DNA from: Branchiostoma belcheri
Taxonomy: Eukaryota; Chordata; Leptocardii; Amphioxiformes; Branchiostomatidae
Length of the DNA: 64,000 bases
Direction: 5' to 3'
Assembly (NCBI RefSeq): GCF_001625305.1
Contig: NW_017803379.1
Span: 2,940,704-3,004,703, forward strand
Shown: positions 14,373-26,500 of the stretch, one piece after another
How the letters are laid out: each line of letters starts with the position of its first letter
How positions within the stretch are numbered: the first letter of the stretch is position 1
The notes under the pieces: generated by a model
Told to the model about the DNA's origin: nothing
The model's input: only the letters and a program-made list of their open reading frames with translations
The model's database searches: none
Program-made: the position numbers and the translations under genes

Positions 14373-16315
14373 TGGTTCTAGCTATCGAAGAAGCATAATG
14401 CTTTGCCTCAGTCGTATGTCATCTTTTTTTTTTTGCTTGCGGCTAATTCTTAAGACGGAGTGGGGTGGAAGAATTCATAGTAAAAAACATTTCCAGGAAT
14501 CTTTACCTTAAAAGGCAACTTGTTTTGCACCTTGCCTCCACACCTAGGCTTTGATCTCTCTGTCTTGTAATCCTGATCTGAAATGCCAATTTTCTACTCT
14601 AAGAAGTGCCAATTCACTTGTAAGCAGACCAAATTCTGGAGAAAGATAGTCAAAGTTTAACCTAGATAACGTTACACATTAGAAAAGAAAGAGGGTGATT
14701 ATACATACACGAGTGTTAAGCATGACTTTCGAATGTTTCAACAGATACCGTTCCTCGTTAATGTCAAAAATTGCAAAGTACTGTTATGCTCAGTATAAAA
14801 ACCTACCATAGTAAACATCTGTCAAAATCAGTTGTATTGTACAGAAGTATTAATGTTTTCATCCCCAACATTTGGTTTTAAATGGATTTTCACCATTAAA
14901 TTTTGTATGTACTACAGTCTGAGCCTCCTGCCAATTTCTTCTTCAACTACAGATGCCAAGCAAAAACAACAGGCCAAATCACATGATTGTATGCTGCCAA
15001 TCTTTTTTCTAACAAACCAGTAGCAGCAAATACTAAGGAATCATAAGGCAAAACCATTAGTCAAAGCCTCGGCTCATTTTGAAGACTATATAGTATATCT
15101 ACCAAGGTCATGATGTCATTCAAAATATCACATAAAAGTCAAGGTTTCAGTTATCGTTATAGATACCATCTGTCATCCAGATCGCAAATCCTATAATTAC
15201 TGGAATTATGGTGATCAAAGCTACAAGGGGTGCTTGTTTTGGTCATGGCTTTACTTCTAGACTGTTGCAAAAAAGGTTAGAGGCCACAGGTGTGTTTTCT
15301 TTGTTCTCATCAGGGTCAAATGTCGCACTTAAGCTGTCTGCAAAATGGTGATTTACGATCCTATTTGACCCCTACTTTCTCTTGTTCTGTATTCTGTAGG
15401 ATACCCGCAGGTCCATTTTGCACCAATGGCTGCTGACATTGAGACGGTACAGAAACTTTCTGAGCCATGTAACGTTACATTGTACAAACTCTGCGGCACT
15501 GAAATTTTGCGACACTGTGAATGTCAAGACTTCACATAATCTTTGAGTTCACTGTTGAAACAACCATCATAACACAATAGAAAGAGGAAGATTTGTAGAC
15601 ATAAGGGAATCGTTCCAAAACGTCACTCAAGACAGGATAGCACAAAGAAAGAAACAGCCAGAGGCATGTTGATGTTGAAGATAAAACCGTATGCAGGTTG
15701 GTCCCACGCCAGCTAATTCCCGCCACACACAATAGACACGGTCATTAATCAATCCTGAAACAGGTCTAATCAGCGTATTGTTGGTTATGACTCAAGCACG
15801 ACAATTATTCCAAATGACCTGTAGCTAGTGGAAGTAATCCGATAACAATGCCTTCTTCCAACGAACTTGTTAGCAGAACGATGACCTTTACAGGTACACT
15901 GTTACAGCAGTCGATGAGAAAAAAGCAACAACAAAGTTTTCAACACCCTTAGACTCTGTTGAAACATAGAAATTTATTCAATATTATCAATAAATTTCTG
16001 CCCCATATTCATGCCCTTCATAGCAGTGGACACTTTCATAGAATGATGCTTTTATATTATCATGACAAATACTGCATCCATCACCTATGCCAAAGTTGGG
16101 AAGACCAGTACAAAGTGACTTAGAGGAGAGGCCAGTGCAAATACTGGTACCATGAGGTGTGTAGAGAAACATAGTTTGTGATTGGTTAATTATGGACCAA
16201 TCAGCAACCTCCCAGTTTTTTTACATGTAATGTACACTGTTTAGTCAACTTACTGGGTATTGCAATCAAAGTCAGTCCTTGGCTTTTTGAGATTTTAACA
16301 GTTAGTTTGAGTGAA

Positions 16316-19300
16316 TCACTTCTTCAAGGCAGCACTGATCTTATCAAGGAGTTTGTCTCGGAACTGAAGCATTCCTGTTGTATCTCTCTCACTCATGACA
16401 GTTGCCATGGACACCCTTTTGATGTCATCACCCCCAGGGCACGTCTTCCCACCATGTAATGCTCTCACCATACCCATGGCAACAGATGTGGAACTTGCCA
16501 TGTCATCTGACAATGGGAACAACTCCGCATTCCAAAGACTGCAGGATTGGGTGTTGCTAGGAAACAGTTGCTGGGGTGTTGCCTTTTGAAGACACTCAGC
16601 AACATTGTCAAACGACATCCCGTAGTACCTGAGCTTCCCAGCATCTTCTGGAGCTACACTCTTCTTCATGTCATCCCTGATGTCAAACATGATAGTCACA
16701 TATCTCTGGACTTTTGTCTCTTTCTCTGTCACTGCTACAGAGTGCATGAAGCTATAGTCTGGCACGACACAACTTGTAGCAGTTTTTGCTTTCAACACAC
16801 AATTGCTAATGATACAGTTGGCACCGACGTCCACATTGGGGCCAACATCACTGTACTCAACAACCGTTCTTCCACCGATGGTGGCATCTGATGAAACAAC
16901 ACTGTGCATCAAGCAGACTTCGTCAGAAATGTGCGCCAGTTTGGAAAGTTTATGTACCGTTTCTGATGCCTTGTTTTCCTCAGCTAAAATGGCAGTGAAG
17001 ACTTTGGGAGACAGTCCCAGTTCTGTTTGGAAGGATGCATTACAGCAGAGGTGGTCCAGGTATTCTGCAGTGGTGCCAAGGTGGTAGAACCGTGAATTGT
17101 TCATTAGCACAACATGTAAGGGTAACCCCTTCAGCAGTTCGAATAGTTTTGTCTTTGTGGGTGCCAAGTCCGAAGTGGCCTCACAAACATTTGCAGCAAT
17201 GTTGACATACTCATCTGTGGCATTGGGACCAAGAGGCCTGAGAAAGTCTCCATAGGCCTCCAGCTCACAATTCAGTGGTCTGTTCTTTTCATAGAAGTCT
17301 AGCAGTTTGTCTCCAGTTTGGTGGTCAAAGTAGAAAGCACTGTCAGTGTACACAATGGGCTCTGTGCTGTTTGTATTTTTCAAGAAGCATTTTGAAGCTT
17401 CCTGTGGCAGGACGGCACCTTTAGAATGCATCTCTTGTACAGTAGGTTTATGGATGAACTGTTCACACTCCCTCATAGAGACACTCTCTACACTGTTACC
17501 GGTTACCCCGTCTACACTATCTAATCCATCCAGAATGAATACACCATGGCCTGTACCAATACTTACAGGGGAGGGGTGGGCCAGGGCAGTGAAACCGTCC
17601 AGTGTAAAGGACCAGTTTGCGTGAGGAGGACACTCAAACGTCTCGACCGTGTCAGAGGAGCAGAGGAAGATGCCGGGCTTCATGCGCTGTGGGAAGTCCA
17701 TGTACAGGGCCAACTTCAGCTCCAGCATCTGCCACATGGGGCAGCCTAGGGGGGCGGCCATGAAGACTTTGCCTACAAGGTGAAGAGAATGTAACATTTT
17801 ATGCAATTTTCAATTTTGTTCTGTCCAAACTCTGTCAGGAGTTTGTGATTCACTATAAATCACTCAGATGGAGGCCTGGTAAAACCCCGTCTTGTATCGG
17901 CCTTAAGGTTTGCAATTAGTAATAGTCCAGTGCTAGTTAGGAGCCTTGGCTGTCTCTTCAGCTGCAACCAAAAAAAATCACTAATCTTCAGCTAAGAGCT
18001 TGACGAAGGAAACCAGGTAATGATTTAAGTGTTACTTATTTCATGTTGCAAGGCCTAAAAGATAAGTTCCTATGTAAATGATGCAAGGAATCTCTCATAC
18101 CTAGGACACTGGCACTTGGTAACCTCTGGCTGTACCCCCCTGCATGGATGAGTAGAACCTTCCAGTTGTCCAGCTCTTTGCCGTACTGCTGCCTGAGCTG
18201 ATACAGGACCTCCAGGGTTGAACCACCGCAGCCTGCACAGGGGAAGAAGGGTGCCTCTTAAAAACACATCATCAAAACACTTCAATTAAAGCTGGGAAGT
18301 TGAAAATGCCACATGTACCATATTGCCATGTGATAAAGCAATGTTTCATTTACTTCTATCTACCATATTTTTAGGACCTCATGGATTAGTTATACAAAGA
18401 AACAAATGTGTTGAATGACCGTACGTAGAAGAATTGAAAACCAACATGATTCTATGTGTCTGAGTTTATATCTAATGTTGGACTACCACAAATCTTCAAA
18501 TCAAAATTGGTGACCATCCATTTTTTGTTGTTGAAATGACTGGAAACTCCCAAATCTACATTTTTTATTTTTCTTACAGTTACACCCAGTTTTCTTTTTC
18601 CTAAAACAGCACTAAGCAGGCCAACCTGTTGATTCTACAAGCTCCAATGCATTTTAAAAGTGCCTCTAGCAGTTATAGGTAGAACTGCATGTAAACCAGA
18701 AGAAATGGGCACAGGAAGTAGCCAGGCTGCCATACAATTTGTTATGGGCTCCTTACACATGCTGATTGATTTTTTTGGCAAGCAAGTGTGAGGAGCCTGT
18801 AGCAAATTGGATGGTACTGGTTACATAACAGATTTTCCCTTTCCATTTCCACATAACACTCCCCCTATAAGTTGATTTGACAAACAAAACAGACAAAAAG
18901 CACAAACCGATCTTGGCTCCTGGAGGATCAGCAAACACCAGGTACTTCACCCCAAGGGGGAGTTGGCCACCTTGCAGTTTCTTTGTGATCTGCAGCTCAT
19001 AGACCTGCTTCTGCTGGCTGTCCAGAGCTGTGATGACCACCACATCCCAGAAGGGCACAGAACCAATGGGTTTGCCTGTACATGTACATGTTCATCAATT
19101 TTGTTTGTTATCTTTCTTTAAAAAATCAATCAAATGAAAAAAAAACACATAACACATCCTGGTGCACATGAGGCTTACATTTGCCTTGTACCACTACATT
19201 ACTTTTTCCAAATATTATACTATATAGAAATATCATTCAAGTACCAAATAATTGTACAATAAAGGTGTTGGGCAGTGTGGCAGCTAAATGTTAGAATCCA

Positions 19301-19405
19301 TAGAAAAGAAGAAGGCTGACTCCCTGGATCCCGAGTCTTACCTCGAAGCTCCTCCAGCCTTTGCAGCCTCTCTTTGGTAGAACCAGCGACTTTGTTGTCA
19401 CCCAT
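16316..19405 (-). CDS. fpgt: Fucose-1-phosphate guanylyltransferase (GDP-L-fucose pyrophosphorylase)
   Basis: Cytosolic enzyme of the fucose salvage pathway: L-fucose-1-phosphate + GTP gives GDP-L-fucose + PPi, downstream of fucokinase. Four exons on the minus strand: 19405-19342, 19075-18908, 18232-18101 and 17772-16316. They sum to 1821 nt (606 aa), close to the length of vertebrate FPGT. All junctions are GT-AG and phase-consistent. Residues 107-122 (HAGGYSQRLPSASVLG) form the nucleotide-binding loop of the fucose-pyrophosphorylase family, followed by KVFMAAPLGCPMWQMLELKL. The long last exon carries the rest, including a left-handed-helix-type segment (MHSVVSSDATIGGRTVVEYS, then VGPNVDVGANCIISN). 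The start is the first ATG of the exon that splices in frame. A possible AATAAA for the minus strand lies at 15973-15978. The gene is head to head with the 3CxxC gene. Confidence 0.93.
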
Positions 19406-20473
19406 GTCTGTTGTTGAACTTCAAGAGAGGATATGGATTTCAAAGTTGTCTCTGCTTGATGTTATATATAACCTTTTATTATTTGTATTGAAAGGAGTGT
19501 TTAAATCTATTCATTTATTCTTCACAAAGACCTACTGTGCAATTTGCAACATACCTAACAGTCCTCCTGCCTCTTTACCATATATACTAAGTAGTAAACA
19601 ATGCTAGTGGCTGACCTTTGAACTCGTTTCTCTCATTTAATTTCTTGCGAGCAGTCAAGGCAGTTAGGTAAAAATGTATAAGTTGACCTCCTTGGTCTTA
19701 TGGAGCTAATAAGTGCAGCAACCATCTTATTCGCGCATACCACAAACACTTACATAGTTCACACATACCGGGTATGGCCAAGTTTGGACGCGACTCATAC
19801 CGGTAGTTTAATATGTGAAATATTTATCGTAATCGAGACAAGAAGACGTGTGACAAAAAGTTCTCCTCAACCAGAACAGAAGTAACGGAGAAGAAAATGC
19901 ATGCGCCGCTTGTTCTCATCATGCTAAAGTACATACCTGCAGTTGATTAATTCTGCCTGGTCGTTATGAACGGGTTTAATACGCTGTTTAAATTAAAAAT
20001 CTTCGTCTTTGGGATCCTCATGCTCATTTCCTGTTCCGCGCTACTTGAAGGTCATAGTTCAACCCGCAAATACGTAGCGTAATATTCATTACCGAAAGTT
20101 ACTAGAATGTTTAGCACTGAAAGATAACTATATAGTTACATTGTTGGATTTCATATAAAAACTAATCAATGTATTACTATTTCATGATAAGATGTTCAGT
20201 TATTATACAGTTTGATGACGCAAAATTAGCAACAAATAATCGAATCTGCGTCCAGTAATAAGAGACTATTTATTTATTTATTTTTTTTTTTAGTTGTTGA
20301 CATCACCTTGATATGATACCTTTCCTTGATACTTCTTCAGGAGAGAACTTCAAGGCTTCTCGTCAGCCGGATCACAAACGTTAACCTTCGTGTCCCATTT
20401 ATCGCCAATCTCAGAAGGTCATCGTTTGATCGAAGAGGAGATTATCAAACAGGTTTCAAACGACATTTGATAA
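19406..20473. promoter_or_regulatory. Spacer between the divergent FPGT and 3CxxC genes
   Basis: The start codons lie 1068 bp apart in divergent orientation, so both 5' UTRs and promoters should fall here. There is no clear TATA box. A simple (TATT)n and poly-T run lies at about 20267-20292. No further gene is apparent. Shared (bidirectional) promoter use is inference only. Confidence 0.45.
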
Positions 20474-22236
20474 ATGTCATCAGGTACAGCACTTCGCGAA
20501 TACGTGGCTGTAGGAGCTGCAGCTGCTGCGGCGCTGTGTGCATATGGTCTCTGGAATTTAATCTTCGGGGAGAAGCCAGACCCTCCTAAACGCAGGTAAG
20601 CTGTGGTTCATGTGATCAGTCTAAGTGCTTGCAGTTTCTGTGAAAGAAAATGAAATTGAAAGTGATCTCGAACCAGTTTAGCTCATTGAAGAGCTAAACT
20701 TCCACTGGACGTGACAGAGAAAGACAGACGCTATGTGCAGTATTTACAGGTTCATTGTACCGGGGAAATTCCCCTAGCTCTTTTCGACAAGCACAAGAGT
20801 ATCTATCATTAATCATGTACAAATATGCTTGTTGAATTAAAGTTTCTCAGGTTTAAGGCAGAAGTTTTTTTTCCTCCAAAAATTCGTTTTCACTAACGTT
20901 ATATGTTAAGGGTTATGGGTCAGATGTACATGTACAGTAACAAAATACGTGCGTCAACACGTAGAACAGTTGCCGGACTTTGGACCCCTCCCGTTATATA
21001 ACGTTAACATTAAATGTTAACTGTGTTCTTTACATTAGTTACTTAAGTTAACGCCAAGGGAGGTTTTTTTTACATCAGATTCTCCCTTGGGAATTAGTCT
21101 CCAGTTCAAAATATATAAATGATGTAAGATGTAAAGTACAATGTGTGCTTCTTGGATTTATTTGTTCAGTTGGGCAGATCGAGATGCATACTGGGATGAC
21201 TACATGACAGGCGGGTACATCAAGGATAATCATGACCCCTGTGATAACTACTATGTGACAGGGCCTGTGTATGTGAAGAAAGTTACTTCTACTCCTGCAC
21301 AAAAGCAACTCACGACAGGCAAAGCTGCTGGTGCAAGTCAACCTTCCAAAGTCAAAGGTAGGCTCAGGCTTTGACCTTTCTGATAATAAATTAATGTAAA
21401 TGAATGTCAAGAAGCTTCTCTTTAATATATGAACAATGGAATCACAAAATTCACCTCCTAGTATGTAGAGGGGGGCTGTTCTTACCATGATATAACGTTA
21501 CCGGTACTTTTAAAAATAACACATATCTTATCTCCTACAGGAAAGAAGAAGACAGCAAAAGGAGGAGGGGACAGGCTACCAACAGAATGGAGGGAGGTAT
21601 TTGAGAGTGAGATTTGTGCAGCATTTGCAGAAGAATGGACCTTAACCAAAGTTCGAACCTTACCCAACATCAATGAAGCCAGAGTTGACCAGTGGAAACA
21701 GTTCACTGACAAAGCCAAGGTGAGATTTGATTATGATATTGTTGCTGCATAAAACATGTCATAGGACATACTAGTATATGACTGTGCCTTCACACATATA
21801 ATAGATGCTGCATTACTGAAGAACAGCAACAGTTAAATTTCTTGTCAATTTCTTATGTTGTCAGGTCAAGTTTCAGTGCAGACATTGCAGAGCCAGCTGG
21901 ACCTCCTTAAAGGGGCAAGTAATCTTCCACTACCGCTTGGTGAAGCCAAGGAACTACAAAGGCGAAGTGAAAATGTTCCTACCAGGGCAGGCATGCAAAG
22001 CTTGCAACAAGTCACGGACCTGTGAGCCGGAAGCTCCCAAGTGGTACAGAGATGAGATGGTCAAAGTGATACAGAATCTTCGAAACAAGATCTATGAAAA
22101 GTATTACCCTGGTGGAGAACATTATTCAAAGAGGTTGAATACGAGTCAGAGAACAGGGAACATGACCAGCAGCCACGAGGCTGCCCTCTGTGAGGCGTGT
22201 CAGCTGGGGGTGTGTGGGAGAATGAAAAGGGACTAA
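20474..22236 (+). CDS. 3CxxC-type zinc-finger protein with N-terminal membrane segment
   Basis: Four exons, 20474-20595, 21170-21357, 21541-21719 and 21865-22236, give 286 aa with consistent phases. Residues about 10-30 ([20 protein letters not shown]) are a hydrophobic, alanine-rich stretch that looks like a signal anchor. The C-terminal 120 residues fit the zf-3CxxC domain found in receptor-transporting proteins (RTPs) and ZAR1: [15 protein letters not shown] (C168/C171), a [16 protein letters not shown] segment (C207/C210), W...[11 protein letters not shown], and a last [15 protein letters not shown] (C272/C275, C280). Vertebrate RTPs promote surface delivery of chemosensory GPCRs and carry their membrane segment at the C-terminus; here it is N-terminal and the protein ends 6 residues after the last cysteine. 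Domain call secure, function unknown. Confidence 0.85.
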
Positions 22237-23529
22237 TGAAGGCATCTCTATCCTTGCACATTTACATGTATGAAACCGCTTTAGGCCTTTGGATATACAA
22301 TTTTGTTTTGTGTGACATTTTGAAGCAAAGACACAGAAGTTTGTACATATATGTATGACGGTTAGATACATTTATACATGTACCTGGACACAGAGCTTAA
22401 AGCTTTATGAATCATCAAAACATATAAATGGAGCAGAAAGTGTGAAATGTGCCTGAGAGTACTCCATTTACAATTGTACATATAACATTATATACATGTT
22501 CTCATAAGTTATATTACTAGTATCTCTCTCTCATATACATAACAGTTGTATAGACATTTATAGCTGGACACAGATCTAAAACTTGATTATTGAAGCATCG
22601 TACATACATGATGTACGTACTGAAAGTGTGAAAAAGACTTTTTATGTAAATATAAAGACAATTCTATGTAAATGCTGCATTAAATGCTGCAAATGCGTGG
22701 TGTCATGATTATTCATGTAACAGTTACTAAGGAGCTCCAAAATTAGCTAAAATTCAATGTCAATCAAAGTTGGTGTGTTGAATGTTTCAAATTCATTTTG
22801 TGATGAAGAAATAAAAGTTCATAGAACTCTACAGTGTTTTGCATGTCTGTTTTTTAATTAAATTTTTGGTTTAGGTTTGAGGTCTACCATGACACATCTT
22901 TGTTAACGTTTGAACTACAATGACAAGCACAAGAGGGAATCAAGCTTTGATATAAAACGTCCTTTACCAAATTGTTGCCTTGCTGAATAAAAATTCAAAA
23001 TGGGCGATTCAAAATTAACACTATCTTACTCTTCCTGCTTGCTATATTTCTCGGTCAATTTCTTTTCCCCGAAATCCGTTAGATTTTTATTGAGTGCCAA
23101 TATTTAAGGAACAAGTAGCAAATCTGATGACAGTTTGAAGCATGGATCAACATCGCCCCCTATCGGCCAAAAAAGTGTTGCCCCCCAGCTGTTTGGAGGT
23201 CACAGGTCAGTCGCAAAATAGCATAGCAGTATATTCAGTTCCTTGCATTATGGACATTGGGAGCGGTTGATGGGTTTGTGAAACGTTAAAATACTAATAG
23301 ATTCAAATTGAAATGGTTTATTCTATCACTAATTGGCAAGTTTAAGTTTACTTGATGTAAAAAAAGTGTATAAGGGCGATTTGCAACATTTGTTGAATCT
23401 GCGTGCAACAATGAAATTGTGTTTGTATGACAAAATTTGGCGGGACTTACTTCCGCGTTGGGTGTTGAATAATGCCGTCAACAGAGATTGTATAAGTTGA
23501 TCGCTGGTGAGGCTTCCTGATCTGGTAAC
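22237..23529. other. 3' UTR of the 3CxxC gene and spacer to GHDC
   Basis: AATAAA at 22810-22815, followed by a T-rich tract, is the likely polyadenylation signal for the upstream gene (3' UTR about 590 nt). The rest, about 700 bp, leads into the GHDC promoter. No other gene is seen. Confidence 0.5.
23436..23455 (+). promoter_or_regulatory. Candidate E2F and ETS sites in the GHDC promoter
   Basis: TTTGGCGGGA at 23436-23445 matches the E2F consensus, and ACTTCCG at 23449-23455 matches an ETS-family site. They lie about 75-95 bp upstream of the GHDC start codon in a locally CpG-containing stretch, which fits a TATA-less housekeeping promoter. These are sequence matches only. Confidence 0.35.
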
Positions 23530-26500
23530 ATGGGCCTTGGAAGGAAGATGCTCACAGGTTAGTTTTAGTCCTTACATACCTTGATACCTTGATACCGTCT
23601 ACAGTCGAGTAAGGCTTCTTCCCGCCTGTTGTGGACTGGTCTTAGACGCCTTCTTCGTACTTCAGATGCTCCCAGTGTCGATCCAATCTCGTTTTAAACT
23701 GGTTGACTGTTTCACTGGATACTACTGTCGACGGCAGCGAATTCCAGTCACATGTAACAGTGTGCCACTCCCGACTTGGGGCTACTAAGAATTGTATGGA
23801 CCGTAATATTTGACTTCAGGGTCATCAGACTTAAATGCACATGGCATGGGTTTAACAAGATTTATTAATCCCCGAGCTTGTGTTATGATCTAAAGGATCA
23901 TTAACCATGACCTCAGTGCACTAACACAAAGCGATGATATAGTGTGATTTGTTAATATTGTCTTTATCATGGTACATTGTAGGTGGTGCTGTGGTGCTGT
24001 GTACAGGACTGGCGTATGTTGTCTGGGACATCGCCAAGAAGAGGAAGTCCCACACTCACACATACAGGTCACTGCTGGACCAGTACATCAGCTTTAGGGT
24101 CTTCAGTATTGTGGGCAGGTAGGGCTTGGCTTTTATCATTTGGTTGCCATTAGAACTAACTCTGATATTACATTTTCCATTGGATATTGGTTTGTTGAGC
24201 AGAATCAAAGCGATGAATTACATGTACATGTACTTTCAACTTCATTTGTTTTTGAAGAGGACTATTTTGGGAAAGATTCAGTTCCAGATGTCTTCTTACA
24301 TTGTCTTACATGATTTGCACAAGATTTGTGACATATGACTTCATAGCCAACGATACAGAAAACTTGGCTTGTCCTGCAGGCATATGAGGAGAAAACTTGG
24401 TCATGACTGTGAGAATGTGTCAGCTGTGCAAGAGGAGGTTCTGCTACAGAGGCTGAGGGAACATGCAGACACAGAATACGGCAGGAAGTACAGGTTTGCA
24501 GACGTCACATCAAGGGAAGACTACAGAAGCTTGCATCCTCTCACAAGGTAGGCAGATGTTGTTGGATGGGATAAGAGAGAGTTAATGAAGTTTTGTTCTG
24601 TCATCAGAAATACCACAACACAATTTCTGGAAACTGTACAACATGCAACAAGAGCACAGAACATTGATGTTCTTGCCAAGAAAGGCACTGTTTAGACATG
24701 TTTGAACTGTTGTAACATTATATTAAGACATTGCCTTCCTGTGTAATACTTTTTGCAGGTACGAGCACTATCGAGAGTACGTAGACCGAATGATAGAAGG
24801 AGAGGAGATGGTCCTGACCGCCTTCAAGCCCATAGTGTTCGGCACCACCTCGGGGACCTCAGGAAAGTACAGCATCATTCCCATGGGCCAGAAACAGAGG
24901 GTCAACTTCTTCCTTCAAGGAGTCACTGTCGCCCTCAGCTGCATGTTGGAAGGATTCCCCGAGTCAGACAATCTCCAGAAGGACTTGAAGATTTTCCACA
25001 TGCCACACTTTAGGGAATCCGCCGCTGGTATCCCTATCGGACCCAATTCCTCATCCCCGGCAAATTCTCAGGCGATGTTGAACCTGTACTCGACTCCCAA
25101 ACCTGGGTTTGACATCATGTCGGAACGTGAAGCGCTGTACGTACATCTACTGTTCGCACTAAAGGACAGAAATTTGGGCATCATAGAGGCGAATTTCTCC
25201 TTCCGTGTTCACACAGCCTTGGTGATGATGGAGGCTTGTTGGCAGCAGCTTGTCACTGATATTGAGAAGGGTTGTGTGGATCCAAACCTCGACATACAAG
25301 ACGGCACACGAGCTGAGCTGGACAAACTCATGAAACCGGATCCGGGCAGAGCACAGGAGCTGAGGGAAGAATTTCAGAAGGGTTTTGAAGAGATTGTGAA
25401 GCGAGTTTGGCCATTTTTAGGTTTGATCTTGGCCACCGATACAGGATCATTTGACCTGTATAGGCAGAAGCTGAAGAGCCACTACTGCAAAGGAGTCCCC
25501 ATGTACTCCCCAATCTATGGTGCCACTGAAGGTATAGCAACTTTTTTGATTGAATATACTTGGAATGTTGTCCAAACCATTATGTATTGCCCAATGTAAA
25601 CTAGCCTGGGTGCTATCTACTTTGTAATGGGGCTCCTTGCACTCAAAACCAAAAAAAGGGTCAGCTAATGCAAGGAGCCCCATTATAAAATGGATAGCAC
25701 CCAGGCTAAACATAAACCTATTGCCTAAAAAAATATCTTGATCTGTAGGTCTTGTTGGGGTGAATATTTGGCCCAATGATGAGGAGCGGCACTATGTCCT
25801 GTGTCCACGCTCCATGGTGTATGAAGTCATCCCTGTGGACCGTTCAGATGAGGACCAACCAGACACACTGTGGTTGGAGCAAGCTCAGGTTGACTATATT
25901 TTCTAATCTCCTACTCCTCCTACTTCAGATTTCTTCTGGAGCACTAAGTTTCTTCTACTCCAGTGAAAAAGAAAATCATTGGACGTAGAATATGAGATTA
26001 TGTTTGTCTACGTTCGAGCATTTTTAATGGCTAGGAAACCTAGTAGTTTTTAAGTGGGAAAATTGCTGATTTGGATGCTGATTCCATGGTCATTGATTGA
26101 GGTTTGAATGCTGCATTACTTCTTTCTACAGCTAGGGGGCGTCTATGAGCTGGTGATCACCAATGCAGGTGGCCTGTACAGATACAGGTTTGGGGATGTG
26201 GTGAAGGTGGTGGGGTTCTACCACAAGTGTCCTGTCATCCAATTCATGTACAGGTGAGGAAAAAAATCATATCAGGGTAGAAAAGATATGGAAAATTACT
26301 CTAACATATTAGCAGACACCGATCAGGAATTGCCAACTCTACCTCAACAGATCATCTTTTTGTTGTACTCTGAGCTTTGATGAGAAATTTTATTGATGCT
26401 GATGACTTGACAATTATTACATGTACCATGTTTTCCAGGCAAGGCCAGATGCTGAACGTGCGAGGAGAGAAGACATCAGAAGACATGTTCTATCAGGCTT

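Larger units (their letters stand above)
4061..16315. other. Gene-free spacer between KLF and FPGT
   Basis: About 12 kb with no ORF that resembles a protein family or continues through splice sites. It holds foldback repeats near 4561, 5766, 10371 and 11008, a piece of the Harbinger-like MITE near 10782, SINE-like stretches near 6469 and 12899, a three-copy tandem repeat at 12719, a repeat with inverted ends at 13643, and a GC-richer block at 11720-12110. The remainder is plain AT-rich sequence in which I see nothing specific. Confidence 0.6.

Noticed and set aside
16547-17087. Plus-strand open frames opposite the last FPGT exon
   Set aside because: They are antisense shadows of the long FPGT coding exon.
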